This document shows, piece by piece, positions 33,532 through 41,561 of a stretch of 64,000 nt of DNA. Positions within the stretch are counted from its first letter, which is position 1. The number at the start of each line of letters is the position of its first letter. The stretch comes from JAJACP01 sp964350245. Lineage in GTDB: Bacteria; Chlamydiota; Chlamydiia; Chlamydiales; JAAKFR01. The stretch covers positions 28,857 to 92,856 of the forward strand of contig CAYGJC010000007.1 of the NCBI GenBank assembly GCA_964350245.1. The letters are read 5' to 3'. Made by a program: the position numbers and the translations under genes. The notes under the pieces were generated by a model. The model searched no databases. It saw only the letters and a list, made by a program, of their open reading frames with translations, and was not told where the DNA came from.

Positions 33532-35067
33532 TTAGCCATTTAAACTTCGATACTGCGGATGCTTTTGAAGCCACTCTTGCCCTTCTAAAACACTTTTAAA
33601 AAACTGGAAGGATTTCTTAAAAATGAGAATATAGAATGTTTGCCCTCTATCTGTGATTTGTCCGCGCCAAAAAACGTGATCGTCTGTCAGTTTAGCTTTC
33701 AGGTTTTCACTTTTTGCAATAGCGTGGATGGCATCATTTACCAGTCCAATGTTGATAAAGCCGTTGAGATTGTCATTGATAAATTTAAGGCGGTCTTCTT
33801 CACTTTTAAAAAAGACTTGAGCTTCTTGATTTCTATATTTTCCCTTAAGGTAAAATATCTCTGTGCCATTACGCAGAGCAAACTCATAGGCTATAAATTG
33901 AGAGTCTTCCAATGGGTATTCAACAAGGTCATCCGGGATTTGACCCGCTACGTATTCAAGTGAAAAGGCGTCTGAAGGAGTAGATCGCCATGTTTCTGAG
34001 AACTCGTCACGAGCCTCTTCACTTTGAAAGTGTAAACAATCCACGTGAGAGCCGTCATCAACGTCGAGGTGATAGATAGGAGTTCCATCAGAAAGTAATC
34101 CTGAATCGCCCTCTAGTGACGAACAGTAGGCAAACTTCAAAGTGCCTGCTTCTTTGTAGCAGAACGGATAGCACATACGGCCCTGATAGTCTAAAGCTGG
34201 AAGTTGCCAAAGACGGTCTGCAGGAACATTAGAGGCATAATCTGGAAGCGTTGCTCGAATGAGTGCATCAATATGCTCATCTTTGTAAAACAAGCCTTTT
34301 GCCATGTCTGCGCGTACACGTTCACTTTTACACAGTACAAGTTGTTCTGTTTCCTGTTGATCTTCTAGCTTTCGCTTAATAGCAAAAACAGTGAATCCAC
34401 TAGGATGCGCAAGCTCTGCAGTTGCACACTGACCAACGGCTAATGTAGGAAATTGAAGTTGCCGGGTATCCACATCTTCAATCGGATAAGCTTCTATCTC
34501 TCCATTTTTAAAACCAATCCCTTTCAGTTCCACTTTCTTTGCGAGACAATCCTCAGCAGACCGATAGGCATACGTGCCGATGGAGCCATCCCAATTTTTA
34601 ACTACAATGCCAAATACAGCTTCCTCGCCAGGATGCTCCTCTGTAGGGTTAACTGGGGATCGATACACATCCGGAAAGTTCCAGTACTGACCTGGTTCAA
34701 GAATCTCCTCAATGCGATCACGTGCTAGCCAATCGCCAAGTTCTAGTGCATCAACTTCGCGTTGAGAGAGTTGTTTGGTGGAGCCGCTGCGTAAAAGAGA
34801 AGCGATAAGAACTGAATCAATGAGAAGAGCGCTGCACCCGGTGAGTAGAGCGAGATAGACACCTTTATACCCAATGAGGTTAGTGAGGGCATTGATACCG
34901 CCTAAGTTAAATCCTTGAAGTGCAAGAACACCTAAAACAGCACCAACGGTGGTGATAATGGCTAGCGCCAAAGTGGTGAGAAGCACTCCCTTTTTGAATG
35001 ATCCAAACGTTTCGGAATGGCGGATGGTAAAGCAAATATTTGGGGCAGATTCGGTAATAGAAGACAT
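33532..35067 (-). CDS. Inc-like membrane protein family, member 2
   Basis: 511 residues from ATG 35067, preceded by AGAGAGTTCT as in member 1. N-terminal region nearly identical in plan to member 1: TVGAVLGVLALQGFNLGGIN, second hairpin VYLALLTGCSALLIDSVLI, then KQLSQREVDALEL, LEPGQYWNFP, FGIVVKNWDGSIGTYAY. The C-terminal ~350 residues hold about four copies of a 70-100-residue module of the form hPxxxhW/Y ... fYhhxxK ... FxSEExRxxFh, e.g. VPADRLWQLP, IPDDLVEYPL ... VFFKSEEDRLKFIN and LTDDHVFWRG. Family otherwise unrecognised. Own promoter at 35092-35121. Confidence 0.65.
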   Translation of the reverse strand: MSSITESAPNICFTIRHSETFGSFKKGVLLTTLALAIITTVGAVLGVLALQGFNLGGINALTNLIGYKGVYLALLTGCSALLIDSVLIASLLRSGSTKQLSQREVDALELGDWLARDRIEEILEPGQYWNFPDVYRSPVNPTEEHPGEEAVFGIVVKNWDGSIGTYAYRSAEDCLAKKVELKGIGFKNGEIEAYPIEDVDTRQLQFPTLAVGQCATAELAHPSGFTVFAIKRKLEDQQETEQLVLCKSERVRADMAKGLFYKDEHIDALIRATLPDYASNVPADRLWQLPALDYQGRMCYPFCYKEAGTLKFAYCSSLEGDSGLLSDGTPIYHLDVDDGSHVDCLHFQSEEARDEFSETWRSTPSDAFSLEYVAGQIPDDLVEYPLEDSQFIAYEFALRNGTEIFYLKGKYRNQEAQVFFKSEEDRLKFINDNLNGFINIGLVNDAIHAIAKSENLKAKLTDDHVFWRGQITDRGQTFYILIFKKSFQFFKSVLEGQEWLQKHPQYRSLNG

Positions 35068-35091
35068 AGAACTCTCTTTGTTTTTGGGAAT

Positions 35092-35121
35092 ATAGTACTG
35101 AGAGGTAGTTAAAAATTTCAA
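35092..35121 (-). promoter_or_regulatory. Promoter of Inc-like member 2
   Basis: Minus strand TTGAAA (35116-35121), 18-base spacer, TACTAT (35092-35097), about 25 bases before ATG 35067. Confidence 0.55.
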
Positions 35122-35387
35122 TAAGAAAAAGTATTAAAATTATCTATATAATGGTACTTTTCAGCGAGTTTCCCAGAAAAACCCGAGGGTGCACCTCATT
35201 CAAAAAGCTGTGCTAGGATAGGGGAGGGACTAGACCTTTGTTGGTATGCATGCTTTTGAGTCCAAGATTGAACAAAGAGTTCACGGTCCCCTGGCAGGTA
35301 AAGAGCTGATAGTGGATTGTATCAGAGTCCAGTTCACATAGTGGAGCCTTACCGGTGGTTACATGGCTGCTATCATCAATCGTCTCC
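35122..35387. other. Intergenic stretch between Inc-like members 2 and 3
   Basis: 266 bases. I see no gene longer than ~30 codons, no tRNA and no clear terminator. Base composition shifts from AT-rich (35122-35150) to mixed. It may be decayed coding sequence. Confidence 0.5.
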
Positions 35388-37297
35388 TCAAGTTGATGGA
35401 GGAGGCGTTGAGGGTTTTACATTTTCAAGACCGTCTGTGTTGTGACCTTTCTTAACCACAATCTTCTTTCCGTTATGCACAAATAGAAGGGGAGTCCCGT
35501 TTATTGTGGCGGGCCAACACTGATTTTTTGCTGTGAGTTTTTGGTCTAACTGTTCTCTTTTTCTAAATGCATTGAGCTCGCGGTCCAGAGGGGCTAAATT
35601 CCAGTAATTAACATGTGGAAGATAATAGGCCGGACGAGAAGTTGGGTGGGGGCTGACTATGCTTGTTTGAATAGGCTTGTCTGGCGTTTTCCATGCATAC
35701 CAAAAGTAGACCTGTCTTTTTCCAATTGTAGGAAGAGTGCCATACCTAATCTGCCCATCGGATAAAGGGATGCCCGGAAACACCAGGCAATCCAGCTGAT
35801 CTAGATCAACTGATTTGAGAAGGTGCGCCCGCATAAATTGAGCTCGATCCCTCACGTCGGGGAAGTAAAGAGTGGTTTGCTCTTTATCTGTTTGTTTGTA
35901 GGTCACCCAGAAAACAGGCAGGCTGTTCACTTGTAGAGTGCCTGTTCTGTGCTGATCATCATGTAATTGTGCGGGTGAGTGAGTGCTGACGTTCCTTGCT
36001 ATCCATTCAGGGGAGCAGNNNNNNNNNNNNNNNNNNNNNNNNNNNNNNNNNNNNNNNNNNNNNNNNNNNNNNNNNNNNNNNNNNNNNNNNNNNNNNNNNN
36101 NNNNNNNNNNNNNNNNNNTAATTGTGCGGGTGAGTGAGTGCTGACGTTCCTTGCTATCCATTCAGGGGAGCAGCTACCGTCCGCTAAGCAGGAGATCTCA
36201 TTTGGATGGTGTTGGGTAATATAAGCCTGGCGCGCCTCTAAAGATCTAAAGTAATGCGAGCCAGCTGCAGTGCAGAGAGCATAAATTTCAAAACAGGCGC
36301 TCGTATCGGTACATTCACCTAAGTAGTACACGCCCTCTACAATCGTTTTCTGCAAGAGCGAGTCCGGAACGTGTTGAGCAGCCCAATCCGATGGATAGCG
36401 GTCAAGATCTTGGTTCCAATAGGCTTTTGCATCGTCATAACTGGTCAGAGTCTCTAAAAATGTATCTCGGCTTTGTTCATCGGAAAAATAGGCGTGTTCG
36501 ACAACCCGAGTACTGTGTTTGAGACAGACCACATAGAGAGTGAGTCCCTCAGCCTGAACGGGGCTCTCAAAGCTCCAGTATGAGGGCACTGTAGGCATGT
36601 AACAAAACTCTCGTGCGGCTTTCAGGCTCAAAGCAGCGTCTATTTTATCTCGATCGACTCGCTCTCCAATCTCAATCTGCCGACGATACGGGCACTTGAA
36701 GTAGTAAACCTGGTCTTTTAGACGAAGGGCGTAAATCATGCGCTCAGGAAAGTCTTGTTTACGGTATTCATTATGTTTGACTGTTTGTGAGGCAAACTCG
36801 GTTCCGATAACTGATTCGGCATATCTTTGGGTATAAGTAATGGCCTCTTCGAAAGCCGATTTTCCATTGGAATAGTGCGCTTTTATTGCGTCCTTATCTT
36901 CTTGCTGGCGGAAGGCGTAAGCTCCGGTCGATCCCTCATTGTTTTTGATCACAAGTACCTGATCCTCTTCCCAATACTGACCTGGTTCAAGCTTATTGAT
37001 AATAGAAGGGTCAATGTTGAGCCGATCAACTTCTTGTTGAGAGAGCTGCCTGTTACCGTAGCTATGCAGGAGTGAGCGAGTTAGGAAAATATCTCCAATG
37101 AGCAAAGGAGCAGCGATGAGTAGCCCAAAGCCCGCATAGGCATTAACGCCACCCATGGAAATGCCAAGAACAGCGCCAAGTGCCAGAATCAGACCGACAG
37201 CCAGTGTGGTGAGCAGAGTTGCCTCTTTGATTTGGTCGCTTCTACGTATGGGTAAGATACGAACGGCAGATTGGTGTTCGATCGTGGAAGAAGACAT
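35388..37297 (-). CDS. Inc-like membrane protein family, member 3 (interrupted by an N gap)
   Basis: Two open pieces flank the gap at 36019-36118. Removing the 100 N and one of the duplicated 55-base flanks (155 bases) restores a single frame of 584 residues from ATG 37297, which is strong evidence that the gap is an artefact. N-terminus RRSDQIKEATLLTTLAVGL leads into hairpins ILALGAVLGISMGGVNAYAG and GLLIAAPLLIGDIFL, then NRQLSQQEVDRLN, LEPGQYW and LVIKNNEGSTGAYAFR. Soluble part: repeated modules (e.g. VPDSLLQKTI ... GSHYFRSLEARQAYI; IPLSDGQIRYGTL). Related to members 1, 2 and most closely 4. Function unknown. Confidence 0.65.
36019..36118. other. Assembly gap (100 N) within Inc-like member 3
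   Basis: 100 N. The 55 bases before it (35964-36018) are identical to the 55 bases after it (36119-36173). Collapsing the overlap restores the reading frame of the gene. Confidence 0.97.
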
Positions 37298-37387
37298 AAA
37301 AAACCCCCTCAGTCCAAAAAAGAGCCATTGTATCAAGTTTGTATTAATAAGGCAGCGTAAGAAATTTATTGAATTTAGAGAGGCGCT

Positions 37388-38095
37388 CTAAGTAGAATTA
37401 GTGTTCTCGAAACTCCTAAGTCCCCATTCACAAGTAAATTGAGAACGATCATCTGTGCGAAAAAAACATTTATATGCAATCGGACCATCACCAATGCGTA
37501 CGCACAGATTAGATAGATCACATCCAGGCAGATTGGGAAGGATTTGATAGGAGTTAGGAGGTAGGGAAAGAGTGTGAGGCGGGTGGGCTGCCTTCACTTT
37601 GTCTATATGTTCTTTATTCTCATAGTGTGCATTGAGTATTTTTCTATCTGGGTAATCTACAAATGCATAAATGCCGACCGATCCGTTGTCGTGTTTGACA
37701 ATCGTATAGCCCTTAGAGTAGGGCGGCCAATAACATTGGCCAGGAGCCAGTTGACTCGCTTTATCAAAAATATGTGTTTGATGATCCGTTATTAGTTGAT
37801 CGAGAACGGATTGGCATTGCCGATTTCTAGCGCATTCAGAACGACTCTTAATGAGGGAGCGAGCCAAGAAAATATCTCCAATGAGCAAAGGCGCAGTAAC
37901 GAGTAGCCCTAAGCCCGCATACGCATTAGTGCCGCCCATGGAAATGCCAAGAACAGCGCCAAGTGCCAGAATCAGACCGACAGCCAGTGTGGTGAGCAGA
38001 GTCACTTCTTTGACCTGATCGGCCAGCCGAGCACGAGGCGGTGGAAAGACCGGAAGTCCGAGGTTCTGTGTTGCTGTTGTCAAAACAATTTCCAA
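37388..38095 (-). CDS. Inc-like membrane protein family, member 4 (short)
   Basis: 235 residues from TTG 38095; no ATG is available near the family start, so the exact start is uncertain. TLLTTLAVGLILALGAVLGI, GGTNAYAGLGLLVTAPLLIG and DIFLARSLI are almost identical to member 3, and the matching DNA (around 37130-37210 and 37910-38010) is nearly identical over ~80-100 bases, indicating recent duplication or gene conversion. The QREVDRL block is replaced by a different segment (NRQCQSVLDQLITDHQ), then LAPGQCYWPP and IVKHDNGSVGIYAF follow the family plan with a single soluble module. Shortened or degenerating paralogue. Confidence 0.6.
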   Translation of the reverse strand: MEIVLTTATQNLGLPVFPPPRARLADQVKEVTLLTTLAVGLILALGAVLGISMGGTNAYAGLGLLVTAPLLIGDIFLARSLIKSRSECARNRQCQSVLDQLITDHQTHIFDKASQLAPGQCYWPPYSKGYTIVKHDNGSVGIYAFVDYPDRKILNAHYENKEHIDKVKAAHPPHTLSLPPNSYQILPNLPGCDLSNLCVRIGDGPIAYKCFFRTDDRSQFTCEWGLRSFENTNST

Positions 38096-38148
38096 GATTT
38101 AAAAAGAATACGGTATATGAGCCTGCGTTATTCAAACAACCCAAAAGT

Positions 38149-39099
38149 TTATTGGATCTGAAGAGCGATTTTTCCCTGAACGTGACCGGAACGGCTCTTG
38201 CGCAGGGCCGCTTCAACCTCCTGAAAAGGAAATTCTTGAATACGCGGGATGGTGATTGTTCCCGACTCGATTAAATCGGCAATTTTTTCGAGCTGCTTTT
38301 GGTTGGGGCGGACAAACACAAACTCGGCTTGCAGCTGCCGTTCTGCGACCAAAACGGGGTCGATGGAACCGGCGATGGTGACAAGCCTGCCTCCCTCTTT
38401 GGTCGCTGCGTAGCTCATTTTTAACGTCTCCTCTCCCACTGTATCGTAGACGACATCGACGCCATGGGGATGCTTGATTTGAAGCTGCTTGAGAAAGGAC
38501 TCTTTGGTGTAGTCGATCACCTCATCGGCGCCCAGGAGTTTGACGTAGTCGCGATTTTTGGGGCTAGCGGTCGTAATGACATAGGCGCCGGAGAACTTGG
38601 CCAATTGAATCGCAAAACTTCCTACGCCACCAGCTCCTGCGTGGATTAGAATGGTTTCCTTTGACTGGAGGTGCGCCGCTTCAAAGAGCGACTGCCAAGC
38701 GGTTAGACTGCTGAGTGGAATCACGGAGGCTTCTGCAAAAGAGAGGGAGGGTGGTTTAAGAGCGACATTTTCGGTAGGTAGACAGATAAATTCAGCAAAC
38801 GAGCCATCGCGCATAATCCCTTTTCGGCAGTAGGCAAAAACGGGATCGCCTACTTTAAAAGCGGTCACTTCGCTGCCAACAGCAGAGATTTCACCGGCAG
38901 CATCCCAACCTAAAATAAGCGGGAATTGATAGTCCATACGGGTTTTAAGCATCCCTTCCGCAATTTTCCAATCGACAGGATTCACACCGGCATATTTAAC
39001 CGCGATTTGGACTTCATGTGGTCCTGGGGAGGCAACGGAGACCTCTTCGATAGAGATCTTTTCAATGCCTCCGAAACTATGGATGAGCGCAGCTTTCAT
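38149..39099 (-). CDS. Zinc-independent quinone oxidoreductase-like MDR protein
   Basis: 316 residues from ATG 39099. Medium-chain dehydrogenase/reductase of the NADPH:quinone oxidoreductase group: MKAALIHSFGGIEKI start, YAGVNPVDWKI, ILGWDAAGEISAVG, then the nucleotide-binding HAGAGGVGSFAIQLAKFSGA (AGGVG motif). Structural and catalytic zinc cysteines of true alcohol dehydrogenases are absent. Reduces quinones, enones or similar with NADPH. It overlaps the end of mqnB by 23 bases as the last gene of the menaquinone string; a link to quinone redox is tempting but unproven. Confidence 0.85.
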   Translation of the reverse strand: MKAALIHSFGGIEKISIEEVSVASPGPHEVQIAVKYAGVNPVDWKIAEGMLKTRMDYQFPLILGWDAAGEISAVGSEVTAFKVGDPVFAYCRKGIMRDGSFAEFICLPTENVALKPPSLSFAEASVIPLSSLTAWQSLFEAAHLQSKETILIHAGAGGVGSFAIQLAKFSGAYVITTASPKNRDYVKLLGADEVIDYTKESFLKQLQIKHPHGVDVVYDTVGEETLKMSYAATKEGGRLVTIAGSIDPVLVAERQLQAEFVFVRPNQKQLEKIADLIESGTITIPRIQEFPFQEVEAALRKSRSGHVQGKIALQIQ

Positions 39100-39715
39100 A
39101 AACAATCTTAGCTAGGTGTTCGGATAATTGGGCTTTGTTTTTCCGGATGAGCGCACGCCCACCTGGTGAGGCAAAGTCTGAGATGATTTTCCACATCCGA
39201 CATTTTTTGCCAAGATGATGCGCTGCATAGGCCACACCATACCCCTCCATATCGACTAAATCCCACTTCTGCGAGAGGTGTTGACGATGGTTAAGATCGT
39301 GGATCGGAAAATCAGAGGAAATGAGTTTGTGGGTGCCATAATCGATAGACAGGTGAGGCAGGGTGGTGTCGACACACTCTTGTGAGTAAGCATCGAGTAA
39401 ACCGGAGGGAACATACTTTCCAATGTGATTGATCATCACGGTCTCACCAATTGGGAGCTGGTCTCGAAGGGCGCCGGCCATGCCAAGATTCCACACTTCA
39501 TCAACGTGTGGAGCATACGTGGCCACAGCCATCTGAGCGGCTTGGATCCCCACGCTGCTCAAAACAATCCAACCCCCTGCAAAACGGTAGCAGGAGGGGA
39601 TGGTCCCTTCTGACCAGATTGCGCGTGTGCTCTCCGGAACCGGCTCTGCTTTTAAGGTGTCGAGAGTGGCGGCAGCTTCTGCTCTTTGGGCAAATACAAT
39701 GAGTCTTTTAGACAT
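39077..39715 (-). CDS. mqnB: Futalosine hydrolase
   Basis: 212 residues. Nucleoside phosphorylase-like fold: LSSVGIQAAQMAVATY, VWNLGMAGALRDQLPIGE and the C-terminal LVDMEGYGVAYAAHHLGKK (MEGYA-type substrate motif) with ISDFASPGG. Cleaves futalosine to dehypoxanthinyl futalosine and hypoxanthine in the alternative menaquinone pathway. C. trachomatis CT263 is the characterised chlamydial homologue, and the neighbours MqnD and DnaQ correspond to CT262 and CT261 (from memory). Starts 64 bases inside the end of mqnD. Confidence 0.88.
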   Translation of the reverse strand: MSKRLIVFAQRAEAAATLDTLKAEPVPESTRAIWSEGTIPSCYRFAGGWIVLSSVGIQAAQMAVATYAPHVDEVWNLGMAGALRDQLPIGETVMINHIGKYVPSGLLDAYSQECVDTTLPHLSIDYGTHKLISSDFPIHDLNHRQHLSQKWDLVDMEGYGVAYAAHHLGKKCRMWKIISDFASPGGRALIRKNKAQLSEHLAKIVYESCAHP

Positions 39716-40473
39716 AGTCCTGTGAGGGTTTCAATGGCTTTTATCCCAATCGGGGAGAGGTATTCTGTTTCTGTATTGACGTAGGTCGAGATATGCTGTT
39801 GTACTACTTTGGGATCTTTTTCCTGGCTGTGCTGCAAGATAAAGGTGCGACTGGCATCTGGAGAGGAATGGGCAAAGGCAAGTGAGGCACGCAATTTCTT
39901 GAGAAGCTGATTTTTATACGGATAATCCCGTCTTACGGCTAAGCCTCCAAGTGGAAGAGGGAGCTCAAAGCGGCGGTGCCACTCTTCGCCTAAATCGATG
40001 ACCTCGGAGAACCCTTTTTGAGCGAAGGTGAACCTTGTCTCATGAATGATCACCCCACAGTCAACCTCACCGCTTTCTATCAAATCAAGCACTTCATGGT
40101 AGAGACAAAAATGCTTCTCCCGTGGAGAAGGGGCGAGCTGATTGAGAAGAAAGTGGGCAGTGGTCTCTTTGCCGGGGATGGCAATGCGTTTGTCTGAAAG
40201 TTCCTCAAGAGAGAAGGGGATTTTAGAGATGATTTTGGGACCGCAATGAAAGCCAAGAGCGGAGCCTATAGGCAGGAGTTGATAGGTGTCCGAAACAGCA
40301 GCAAAACAGGGAAACGAGAGTTTGATGAGAGGGTAGGTTCCTTGGTGTGCTAAAGTGTTGAGCTTTTCAATATCAGCGAAGAGCACCTCTTTTGGTGGTA
40401 CGCCAACAAGTCCCATCACCCACGCATGAAAGAGGTAGGTATCATTGGGACAAGGCGAGAAGGCGATTTTCAT
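39652..40473 (-). CDS. mqnD: 1,4-dihydroxy-6-naphthoate synthase
   Basis: 273 residues. Periplasmic-binding-protein-like fold without signal peptide, starting IAFSPCPNDTYLFHAW, the hallmark of MqnD. Converts cyclic dehypoxanthinyl futalosine to 1,4-dihydroxy-6-naphthoate. Other conserved pieces: KLSFPCFAAVSDTYQLLPIG, IAIPGKETTAHFLL, GVIIHETRFTF (catalytic His) and LPLPLGGLAVRRD. MqnA shares the fold but lacks the SPCPND start, so MqnD is preferred. Overlaps dnaQ by four bases and mqnB by 64. Confidence 0.9.
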   Translation of the reverse strand: MKIAFSPCPNDTYLFHAWVMGLVGVPPKEVLFADIEKLNTLAHQGTYPLIKLSFPCFAAVSDTYQLLPIGSALGFHCGPKIISKIPFSLEELSDKRIAIPGKETTAHFLLNQLAPSPREKHFCLYHEVLDLIESGEVDCGVIIHETRFTFAQKGFSEVIDLGEEWHRRFELPLPLGGLAVRRDYPYKNQLLKKLRASLAFAHSSPDASRTFILQHSQEKDPKVVQQHISTYVNTETEYLSPIGIKAIETLTGLCLKDSLYLPKEQKLPPLSTP

Positions 40474-41159
40474 AGTTTGCCGATTTTCTCAAGAGCGGCC
40501 TTCAAAGAGCCGTTTTCGGGCTTTTCAAAAAAGCCCTCTTTTTTAAGCCAAGAGAGATAGGAAGAGGGTACTTCACTTAAGGGCTTTCCTTGGTGTTTGC
40601 CAAAAGGCATCACGTCGGTTTCTGTTTTGGCTAGTAGCTCTAAAACGGTTTCGACACTTAAATCGTCGATCATGGCGCTAAAGACTTGGTGAAGTACCAC
40701 GACATCATCAAGAGCACGGTGGGCATTATTGGCCTCGATGCCATAAATGCCACGCAAGAATTGTAAGCTGTGGCGAGGAAGGTCCGGGCGGTATTTGCGG
40801 GCCCATTTAAGTGTGTCGATCATGGGAAAAGCGGGCAATTCGAGGGTGTGTCGCTGACACTCTTGGGCAAGAAAATGCTTGTCAAAGTTGTCATTGTTGT
40901 GGGCAACAAGAACAACATCTCCTTCGCAAAAAGCGAGAAACTGAGCACCCACTTCGGCAAAAGAGGGCGCGGCAGCCACCATTTCATCAGAAATCCCGTG
41001 AATTGCCGAGGCTTCTTTAGGAATGGGGATGCCGGGATTAATCAACATCTCAAACTCGCGTTTTTGCTCGGGGTCGTAGGCTGCGATTTCGATAATCCGG
41101 TCTTTTTCCGGACGCACACCGGTTGTTTCGGTATCGTAGTAGATCAGTCTTTTGGACAT
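40470..41159 (-). CDS. dnaQ: DnaQ-type DEDDh 3'-5' exonuclease
   Basis: 229 residues. ExoI FYYDTETTGV-type motif (YYDTETTGVRPE; Asp and Glu metal ligands), ExoII VAHNNDNFDKHFL, ExoIII HRALDDVVVL with the DEDDh His. A ~60-residue C-terminal part (MPFGKHQGKPLSEVPSSYL) is the DUF3820-like quorum of exonucleases acting as stand-alone proofreading or repair enzymes. CsrA gene end and this start overlap by 16 bases. Might be a second, non-polymerase-associated DnaQ paralogue, as in C. trachomatis. Confidence 0.88.
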   Translation of the reverse strand: MSKRLIYYDTETTGVRPEKDRIIEIAAYDPEQKREFEMLINPGIPIPKEASAIHGISDEMVAAAPSFAEVGAQFLAFCEGDVVLVAHNNDNFDKHFLAQECQRHTLELPAFPMIDTLKWARKYRPDLPRHSLQFLRGIYGIEANNAHRALDDVVVLHQVFSAMIDDLSVETVLELLAKTETDVMPFGKHQGKPLSEVPSSYLSWLKKEGFFEKPENGSLKAALEKIGKL

Positions 41160-41347
41160 GAGTCGTTGTTTTTAGCGCAAAGAACCTTTTCAGCCTTGTC
41201 GAAAAGCAGCTCTTCACGAACAATTTGCAGTTCTTTTGGGGCTTCAATGCCAATCGAGACCTGGTCTCCTTGCACCTTCAGCACTGTAATCACAATATTG
41301 TTGCCGATACGTATTTTTTGCTCGGCTTTTCTGGTTAAAACTAGCAT
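41144..41347 (-). CDS. csrA: Carbon storage regulator CsrA
   Basis: 68 residues. Dimeric RNA-binding protein that blocks ribosome access at GGA motifs. MLVLTRKAEQKIRIG and VSIGIEAPKELQIVREEL are the two conserved strands, with the RNA-binding Arg in VREEL; the last ~12 residues (AKNNDSCPKD) are a variable tail. In other bacteria csrA is commonly linked to flagellar genes, and here it follows fliO-P-Q-R and the small lipoprotein on the same strand. No fliW is present in the window. Overlaps dnaQ by 16 bases. Confidence 0.93.
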   Translation of the reverse strand: MLVLTRKAEQKIRIGNNIVITVLKVQGDQVSIGIEAPKELQIVREELLFDKAEKVLCAKNNDSCPKD

Positions 41348-41355
41348 GTTGGTTT

Positions 41356-41511
41356 CTATCCTCTGCCCGGAATCAGTGAGGAGGCTTTTTCGCGTGTGAT
41401 ATGAGGATTATTCGTATTGGGAAGGGTCGAAATACAGTCGTCGTTGGGCATTTTATAGAGACAACCGGTTAGCGTTACGATGAGAGCGATAGCAAAAAGT
41501 CCGAATTTCAC
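41356..41511 (-). CDS. Small lipoprotein (51 residues)
   Basis: GTG start at 41511 with AGAGG six to seven bases upstream; stop at 41356-41358. Translation: VKFGLFAIALIVTLTGCLYK start, i.e. basic residue, hydrophobic core and lipobox LTGC with Cys17 as the lipidated residue, then a short hydrophilic tail containing a second Cys (NDDC) and ending SLIPGRG. It fills the only gap between fliR and csrA on the coding strand. Small Cys-containing lipoproteins are frequent in chlamydial envelopes. The family is not recognised; location in a membrane is well supported. Confidence 0.65.
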   Translation of the reverse strand: MKFGLFAIALIVTLTGCLYKMPNDDCISTLPNTNNPHITREKASSLIPGRG

Positions 41512-41561
41512 GCAAAACCTCTAGTGTTTGAAAGAGCCAAGATAGCCTAACGAATAGATAA

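Noticed and set aside
35388..36161. A separate short gene beginning inside the contig end, and a second ending in the gap
   Set aside because: Collapsing the duplicated 55 bases joins both into one reading frame, so they are halves of one gene.
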